From Cytophagales bacterium (GTDB taxonomy: Bacteria > Bacteroidota > Bacteroidia > Cytophagales > MED-G16), in contig JAPYTU010000038.1 of assembly GCA_029940715.1 (NCBI GenBank), positions 1 to 12,087 of the forward strand: a stretch of DNA of 12,087 nt. Direction: 5' to 3'. Below the pieces are notes generated by a model. The model was not told where the DNA came from and did not search any database. It saw nothing but the letters and a program-made list of their open reading frames with translations. Below are positions 7,682-12,087 of the stretch, in pieces. The first letter of the stretch is position 1. Each line of letters opens with the position of its first letter. The position numbers and the translations under genes were made by a program.

Positions 7682-8349
7682 GCATTTCTAGAAGCATCTT
7701 TTTCTGCATTTTTTTTACTTTTTCCATAACCTTCAGAAAGTTTTTTACTATTAAGGTACAAAATGGATTTAAATTGTGAAAACTTATCTGATTTTGTACT
7801 CTTTTCAACAATAAAACTAATTTTCATTTTTTCTTTTTGTGCCCATTCTAAAATTTTACTTTTAAAATTATGAGTTTGACTTGTTAAGGAATCTAAATCG
7901 TAATAAGGAACTAATATATTATTAATAACTTTTTTTGTACAAAAATCAAATCCGTTTTCTATGTAACAAGCTCCAATTAAAGCTTCTACAGCATCACCAT
8001 ATACTGATTCATAAGATTTTTTTTTTGCTTTTTGAAGATTTATTAGTTCTTTGATTCCAATTTTTCTTCCAAGATTATTTAGTGAATCCCTACTTACAAT
8101 TTTTGATCTTATTTTGGTAAGAAATCCTTCATCTTTATAAGGATATAATTTAAATAAATAATTTGCAACAATTAATCCTAAGACTGCATCTCCTAGATAC
8201 TCTAATCTTTCATTTGATTCTTCGGAATTATTAGATTTATGTAATAAGGCAAGCTTATATAATTGAATTTTTTTTGGTTTATAACCTAGAATAAACTTTA
8301 CTGCATTAATTAATTTTAAATCTTCTTTATTTTTAAAAAAAATGTTCAC
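7657..8349 (-). CDS. rnc: Ribonuclease III
   Basis: Mg-dependent double-strand RNA endonuclease that processes rRNA precursors and structured mRNAs. The 230 residues are the normal size. The catalytic domain (about 10-155) has the signature NERLEYLGDAVLG (46-58) with E47, E50 and D54, and the second acidic pair D119 and E122 in GDAVEALIGACY. A double-stranded-RNA-binding domain follows (about 160-228), ending with the KSKKNAEKDASRNACDKL helix. The start is GTG: its G is the last base of the fabF TAG stop, a one-base overlap that suggests re-initiation by the same ribosome. The order acpP-fabF-rnc is a common conserved arrangement in Bacteroidota. Confidence 0.96.
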   Translation of the reverse strand: MNIFFKNKEDLKLINAVKFILGYKPKKIQLYKLALLHKSNNSEESNERLEYLGDAVLGLIVANYLFKLYPYKDEGFLTKIRSKIVSRDSLNNLGRKIGIKELINLQKAKKKSYESVYGDAVEALIGACYIENGFDFCTKKVINNILVPYYDLDSLTSQTHNFKSKILEWAQKEKMKISFIVEKSTKSDKFSQFKSILYLNSKKLSEGYGKSKKNAEKDASRNACDKLELV

Positions 8350-9602
8350 TATAAATTTATTTTTTTAAAAATTATTGAGGTATTATGCCCTCCAAATCCA
8401 AATGTATTACTAATTGCAATATTAATATCTCTCTTTTGGGTTTTGTTAAGAGTAAGATTTAATTTAGGATTAAATTCTTCATCGTTATTAAAATGATTTA
8501 TAGTAGGTGGAACAAATCCTCCATTTATTGAAATAATTGATGCAATAGATTCTATTCCTCCAGCAGCTCCTAAAAGGTGTCCTGTCATAGATTTAGTTGA
8601 ACTTATATTTACATTGTATGCATGTTCGTTAAAAACATTTTCTATAGCAAATATTTCACTTTTATCTCCTAGAGGGGTTGATGTTCCATGTACGTTTATA
8701 TAATCAATTTCTTCTTTTTTAATGTTTGCATTATTAATAGCATTATTCATAGCTAGTCTAGCTCCTTCACCATCTGGATGTGGTGCTGTTATATGGTGAG
8801 CATCACAAGACATTCCAAAACCAATTATTTCAGCATAAATTTTAGCATTTCGTTTAATTGCATGATCATAATTTTCTAATATTAGACCACCACCACCTTC
8901 ACCTAAAACAAATCCATCTCTTTTTTTGTCAAATGGTCTTGATGCTGTTTCGGGAGAATCATTTCTCACAGAAAGAGCTTTTAAGGCATTAAATCCTCCA
9001 ATACCAGTTTCATTAACAGCCGCTTCAGATCCTCCAGTAATTATTATGTCTGCAGTTCCTGATTTAATATAATGATAAGAATCTATAATTGCATTTGATG
9101 CAGATGCACATGCTGAAACTGTAGCAAAATTAGGTCCTTTTAAACCATATTTTATTGCAATTAGACCTGGGCATATGTCAGAAATTAGTTTGGGTATAAA
9201 AAAAGGATTAAATCTAGGATTTTTATTATTTTCACTAAAATTTATGAGTTCATTTTGGAATGTTTCAATTCCACCTACACCAGATCCCCAAATAACTCCA
9301 AATTTATTTTTATCTATTTTGTTTAAATCTATGCCAGAATCTTGAAGAGCTTCTTCAGCAACAATTAATCCATATTGTGAAAAAGAATCCATTTTCCTAG
9401 ATTCTTTTTTATCAAAATAGTTTAAAGGATCATAGTTTTTAAGCTCACACGCAAATCTTGTTTTAAATTTTGATGCGTCAAATTTTGTAATAGGCTTACA
9501 ACCACTTATCCCATTAAATAATGAGTGATTATATTCTTTAAGATTATTACCAATGGGAGTTATTGCTCCCATTCCCGTTATTACTACTCTTTTTTTACTC
9601 AT
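8349..9602 (-). CDS. fabF: Beta-ketoacyl-[acyl-carrier-protein] synthase II
   Basis: Condensing enzyme of type II fatty-acid elongation: acyl-ACP + malonyl-ACP gives 3-ketoacyl-ACP + CO2 + ACP. The 417 residues match the family. The Cys-His-His active site is complete: nucleophile C165 (TVSACASASNA), H305 (NVHGTSTPLGD) and H342 (KSMTGHLLGAAGG), with the conserved lysine K337 before it. The N-terminus VVITGMGAITPIGN and the glycine-rich SNTFGFGGHNTS end are typical of FabF. FabB is unlikely given the strong FabF-like pattern and pairing with acpP. The ATG start lies 32 bases after acpP, and the gene overlaps rnc by one base. Confidence 0.97.
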   Translation of the reverse strand: MSKKRVVITGMGAITPIGNNLKEYNHSLFNGISGCKPITKFDASKFKTRFACELKNYDPLNYFDKKESRKMDSFSQYGLIVAEEALQDSGIDLNKIDKNKFGVIWGSGVGGIETFQNELINFSENNKNPRFNPFFIPKLISDICPGLIAIKYGLKGPNFATVSACASASNAIIDSYHYIKSGTADIIITGGSEAAVNETGIGGFNALKALSVRNDSPETASRPFDKKRDGFVLGEGGGGLILENYDHAIKRNAKIYAEIIGFGMSCDAHHITAPHPDGEGARLAMNNAINNANIKKEEIDYINVHGTSTPLGDKSEIFAIENVFNEHAYNVNISSTKSMTGHLLGAAGGIESIASIISINGGFVPPTINHFNNDEEFNPKLNLTLNKTQKRDINIAISNTFGFGGHNTSIIFKKINL

Positions 9603-9634
9603 CTTAGTTAGATGAATGATTATTTTATTTACGT

Positions 9635-9871
9635 TTAACTAACGTTTTCTTTTAAATATGAGATTGCTTGGCTTACAGTACCAATTTTTTCTGCGTCTTC
9701 ATCAGGAATAGAAACATTGAATTCTTTTTCAAATTCCATAATTAATTCAACGGTGTCTAACGAATCAGCACCTAAATCATTTGTAAAGCTAGCGGAATCA
9801 GTAATTTCTGATTCTTCAATTCCTAATTTGTCAATTATAATTTCTTTTACTTTTTTTTCAATTTTTTCCAT
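9635..9871 (-). CDS. acpP: Acyl carrier protein
   Basis: Small acidic carrier that holds growing fatty-acyl chains on 4'-phosphopantetheine. It has 78 residues, and the GADSLDTVELIMEFEKEF motif (34-51) places the modified serine at S37. Helix II after it is rich in acidic residues, as needed to dock FabF and other enzymes. The ATG start is preceded by an A-rich leader without a Shine-Dalgarno sequence and by a strong-looking promoter at 9895-9924. It is the first gene of acpP-fabF-rnc and its substrate partner FabF is next. Confidence 0.97.
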   Translation of the reverse strand: MEKIEKKVKEIIIDKLGIEESEITDSASFTNDLGADSLDTVELIMEFEKEFNVSIPDEDAEKIGTVSQAISYLKENVS

Positions 9872-9894
9872 AGAAGTTTATTTTTATTACTCTG

Positions 9895-9924
9895 CAAAAA
9901 TAAATTTTTTTTTCAATTCTCAAA
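9895..9924 (-). promoter_or_regulatory. Bacteroidota-type promoter for acpP-fabF-rnc
   Basis: On the minus strand TTTG (9921-9924) and TATTTTTG (9895-9902) are separated by 18 bases. Both match the Bacteroidota primary-sigma consensus, TTTG and TAnnTTTG with a spacer of about 17-23. Initiation would fall near 9888-9891, giving a leader of roughly 17-20 bases with no Shine-Dalgarno sequence. Its position just ahead of acpP supports it; the start site is not experimentally known. Confidence 0.65.
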
Positions 9925-9965
9925 CTATATAACTTAGTATATACTTTAATTATAAATTAATAATA

Positions 9966-10394
9966 TTGAACATTAAGAAATCAAAAATTGAATTTTATGC
10001 AGATAATTTTAAAGTTGTTGGTATTGTATCTGATTTAAAAGAATATAAAATAGCTTGGATATTAAATAATTTGTTAAATATTAATTTAAAAAAAAATGAT
10101 AACATTTTAATAAAATTGATAAATAATCAATCAATAAGTGTTTCATGTTTAAATTTTAAAGATAAAAAGAAGTATATAAGACTATTAACAAATAGGCTTA
10201 ATAATAAAGAAAATGTAAAGTCACATTTTATTTCTAAATTATCAAAATTTGATTATTTGCTTCAGTTTTCTGTCAATTTTTTTGAATTTGAGTCTTTTAA
10301 TATAATTAATGAATTAAAAAGAGATAATGGTATTCAATTTGCTAATTTTGTTGATGTAAATAAATTGAAAGAAAAATACATGCTTTTTATATGA
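9966..10394 (+). CDS. IPExxxVDY-like small protein encoded upstream of pyk
   Basis: Protein of 142 residues, function unknown. Size, position directly before pyk and overall pattern fit the Bacteroidota IPExxxVDY family: an N-terminal YADNFKVVGIVSDLKEYKIAWILNN region and a late-middle motif ending in F/V-D-Y. The name-giving motif is degenerate here: residues 89-97 read ISKLSKFDY, keeping only I, D and Y at the expected spacing. The start is TTG at 9966-9968; no in-frame ATG lies nearby and the reading frame joins AAC-ATT directly. The stop overlaps the pyk ATG in an ATGA (10391-10394), so translation is probably coupled. No signal peptide or membrane segment is visible. The family assignment rests on context plus weak motif similarity. 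No good promoter was found in the 94 bases upstream. Confidence 0.6.
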   Translation: MNIKKSKIEFYADNFKVVGIVSDLKEYKIAWILNNLLNINLKKNDNILIKLINNQSISVSCLNFKDKKKYIRLLTNRLNNKENVKSHFISKLSKFDYLLQFSVNFFEFESFNIINELKRDNGIQFANFVDVNKLKEKYMLFI

Positions 10395-11818
10395 AAAATA
10401 TTTTTTATAATAAAACAAAAATAATAGCAACAATTGGCCCATCTTCTTCTGATATTAACATTTTAAAAGAAATGGTAATGGCTGGGGTTGATGTTGTTAG
10501 ATTAAATTTTTCTCATGGTGAAAAAGAATTTCATAAACAAATTATAAAGAATGTTAGAAAAATTAGTAAAGAGCTGCAGATACCTATCTGCATACTTCAA
10601 GATTTACAAGGACCTAAAATTAGAATAGGTGAAATATTAAATGATTCTATTGAGTTAAAAGATAATGAAGAATTAAAAATTGTTTCTAAAAATGTTGTTG
10701 GTGATTCTAGAGTTATTTCAATAGATAATGATATTTTATATGATATTAAATCTAATGAGAAAATACTTATTGATGATGGTAAGATAGAGTTAAGGGTAAT
10801 AAGTTCTACTAAAAATGAAGTTTTAACTAAGATTATCAGGGGTGGAATATTATTATCTAGAAAAGGTATTAATTTTCCCGAAAGTAATATTTCTTTATCA
10901 TCTATTACAGAAAAGGATATTGAAGATTTGGATTTTGGATTAGATAATGATGTTGATTGGATTGCATTATCGTTTGTGCGATCTGAAAAAGATATTAAGT
11001 TATTAAGAAAAATGATTAAGGAGAGGGGAAAAGAGACTAGAATAATTGCTAAAATTGAAAAACCACAAGCAATAAAAAATATTAATAAAATAATTAAAGC
11101 ATCAGATGGATTGATGGTTGCAAGAGGTGATTTAGGTGTAGAAATGCCTATGGAATCTGTGCCCATATATCAAAAAAAGATTGTTGATAAATGTAATAAA
11201 GCATATAAACCTGTAATTATAGCTACGCAAATGCTTGAGAGTATGGTAGAACAAAAAACTCCAACTAGAGCGGAGTCAAATGATGTAGCAAATGCTGTAC
11301 TTGATGGAGCAGATGCAGTTATGCTTTCTGCAGAATCAGCAACAGGGAATTATCCAATTATTGCTGTTAAAAGTATGGAAAAAATAATAAGTTCTGTTGA
11401 AAGAAACAGTTCTGAAATCTATTATAATTTTAAAAAAAATAAACATTTAAAAGGCAGGGTAAATGAAAGTTTAATAACTGCTGCTTGTCGGCTTTCAAAA
11501 CAAATTAATGCTAAAGCAATTGTATCTATGACAAAAAGTGGGTTTACTGCATTTAGGGTATCTGGTAATAGGCCAAAAGCTAAAATATTTATTGTTACTA
11601 ATGACAAAAATTTAGGTAATATTATGAATATAGTTTGGGGTGTTAGGTGCATATTTTATGATAAAACAGAAAATATTGATTTAACACTTGAGAACATTGA
11701 AAATCTATTAGTCAAAAATAACCATTTGAAAAAAGAAGATAAATATATAGTAACAGCTGCTATGCCAGAACATTGGGAAACTCATACTAATATGATGAAA
11801 GTGAATATAGTTAGTTAG
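10391..11818 (+). CDS. pyk: Pyruvate kinase
   Basis: Last step of glycolysis: phosphoenolpyruvate + ADP gives pyruvate + ATP. The 475 residues match bacterial enzymes. Substrate and metal sites are intact: R37, N39 and S41 in VRLNFSHG, D71 in LQDLQGPKIR, catalytic K221 and metal ligand E223 in IAKIEKPQAI, and D247 in MVARGDLGVEMP. The IIATQMLESM segment (276-285) and the small B domain (about 80-165) are present. A C-terminal domain (about 345-475) contains the usual VSMTKSGFTAFRVS fold. The ATG start overlaps the upstream small gene by four bases. The gene converges on an MBL-fold hydrolase gene with five bases between stops and no terminator. Confidence 0.97.
   Translation: MKNIFYNKTKIIATIGPSSSDINILKEMVMAGVDVVRLNFSHGEKEFHKQIIKNVRKISKELQIPICILQDLQGPKIRIGEILNDSIELKDNEELKIVSKNVVGDSRVISIDNDILYDIKSNEKILIDDGKIELRVISSTKNEVLTKIIRGGILLSRKGINFPESNISLSSITEKDIEDLDFGLDNDVDWIALSFVRSEKDIKLLRKMIKERGKETRIIAKIEKPQAIKNINKIIKASDGLMVARGDLGVEMPMESVPIYQKKIVDKCNKAYKPVIIATQMLESMVEQKTPTRAESNDVANAVLDGADAVMLSAESATGNYPIIAVKSMEKIISSVERNSSEIYYNFKKNKHLKGRVNESLITAACRLSKQINAKAIVSMTKSGFTAFRVSGNRPKAKIFIVTNDKNLGNIMNIVWGVRCIFYDKTENIDLTLENIENLLVKNNHLKKEDKYIVTAAMPEHWETHTNMMKVNIVS
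10575..10592. repeat. 18-base inverted repeat (8-2-8) inside pyk
   Basis: TGCAGATACCTATCTGCA has two perfect 8-base arms around CC, within pyk codons 62-67 (LQIPIC). The codons CTG, CAG, ATC and TGC used here are richer in G+C than the surrounding codons, so the symmetry is not forced by amino acids alone. Its half-site agrees with the repeat at 5642-5659 at five of eight bases, and two of the other three are transitions. Confidence 0.5.
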
Positions 11819-11823
11819 GCCTT

Positions 11824-12087
11824 TTATAAATCAATTTGTAGACCATCATATGCTAAAGAAATATTTTTTGGTAAAAGTTTATTTATTTTATTGTGCTTTC
11901 CTAAATTATGAGAAATATGAGTAAAATATACCTTTTTAATTTTTAATTTTTTAACAACATTAATTGCTTCTTCTAAATTAAAGTGTGAAATATGTTTATC
12001 AATTTGTAAACAGTTTAATACCAATATTTTGCTGTTGTTAATTTTACTTAACTCTATATTAGAAATAAAGTTTGCATCAGTTATATA
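11824..12087 (-). CDS. MBL-fold metallo-hydrolase, PhnP-like (5' end outside window)
   Basis: C-terminal 87 residues of a metallo-beta-lactamase-fold hydrolase; the frame is open to the window edge, so the start is not visible. Seen in order: YITDAN (1-6, the aspartate expected to bridge two metals), KHISHF (31-36), YFTHISHNLG (54-63, with the late metal-binding histidine) and the closing AYDGLQIDL (79-87). This pattern matches Bacteroidota proteins annotated as MBL-fold hydrolases related to PhnP, a cyclic phosphodiesterase. The actual substrate cannot be read from this fragment. A TTG at 12022-12024 is an internal codon and not the start. It converges on pyk with five bases between the stops. 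Confidence 0.88.
   Translation of the reverse strand, partial: YITDANFISNIELSKINNSKILVLNCLQIDKHISHFNLEEAINVVKKLKIKKVYFTHISHNLGKHNKINKLLPKNISLAYDGLQIDL

Noticed and set aside
9604..9642. Inverted repeat TTAGTTA/TAACTAA flanking the acpP-fabF gap
   Set aside because: It would pair the acpP stop region with bases just before the fabF ATG, but a 7-pair, mostly A:T stem with a 25-base loop is weak and common by chance.
9717..9932. 71-codon plus-strand frame opposite acpP
   Set aside because: It is antisense to acpP and extends over its promoter; the serine/phenylalanine-rich product matches nothing.
9936..9945. 10-base palindrome AGTATATACT between acpP and the pyk unit
   Set aside because: Assuming 25% GC, dozens of 10-base palindromes are expected by chance in a window this size, so its placement near the acpP promoter is not evidence enough for an operator.
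10597..11166. 189-codon open frame on the minus strand inside pyk
   Set aside because: It lies wholly antisense to a well-conserved enzyme, is low-complexity (I, S, L rich) and matches no family; A+T-rich coding DNA readily gives such frames.
11422..11652. 76-codon minus-strand frame opposite the end of pyk
   Set aside because: It is antisense to the conserved C-terminal domain of pyruvate kinase and has no independent support.

Overview
The window is about three-quarters A+T by eye and is packed with housekeeping genes. It most likely comes from a free-living, streamlined member of the Bacteroidota, close to the Flavobacteriia. The evidence is threefold. The protein set is typical: MtaB, a Bacteroidota-type M23 peptidase with a long tail, and an IPExxxVDY-like gene next to pyruvate kinase. 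No start codon I inspected has a Shine-Dalgarno sequence in front of it. Two upstream regions match the Bacteroidota sigma promoter (TTTG or TTG, 18-19 bases, TAnnTTTG). No intergenic gap exceeds 94 bases, so there is no long gene-free stretch to describe.

Region 1-5532, minus strand, is one tight cluster transcribed right to left: a signal-peptide protein with one POTRA domain and an Omp85-type barrel, the tRNA methylthiotransferase MtaB, a FAH-fold hydrolase, a secreted M23 peptidase whose start overlaps the hydrolase by 32 bases, and a Bcp-type peroxiredoxin cut by the window edge. Gaps are 2-4 bases or overlaps, so one transcript is likely. The cluster mixes envelope biogenesis, tRNA modification, small-acid metabolism and peroxide defence.

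Region 5567-5782, plus strand, is yidD. It diverges from the barrel gene across 34 bases and runs into nadE with a single base between the two stop codons.

Region 5784-9871, minus strand, is acpP-fabF-rnc-nadE: acyl carrier protein, ketoacyl-ACP synthase II, RNase III and glutamine-dependent NAD synthetase. A good promoter precedes acpP. A second lies at the end of rnc and probably serves nadE.

Region 9966-11818, plus strand, holds an IPExxxVDY-like small protein overlapping pyruvate kinase by four bases. Region 11824-12087, minus strand, is the C-terminal end of an MBL-fold (PhnP-like) hydrolase.

I found no defence island, mobile element, CRISPR array, tRNA or rRNA, and no convincing new multi-gene system. 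The points most worth checking are two 18-base inverted repeats with related half-sites inside yidD and pyk, the degenerate IPExxxVDY motif, the single-POTRA barrel protein, the non-ATG starts, and the convergent gene pairs that lack terminators.
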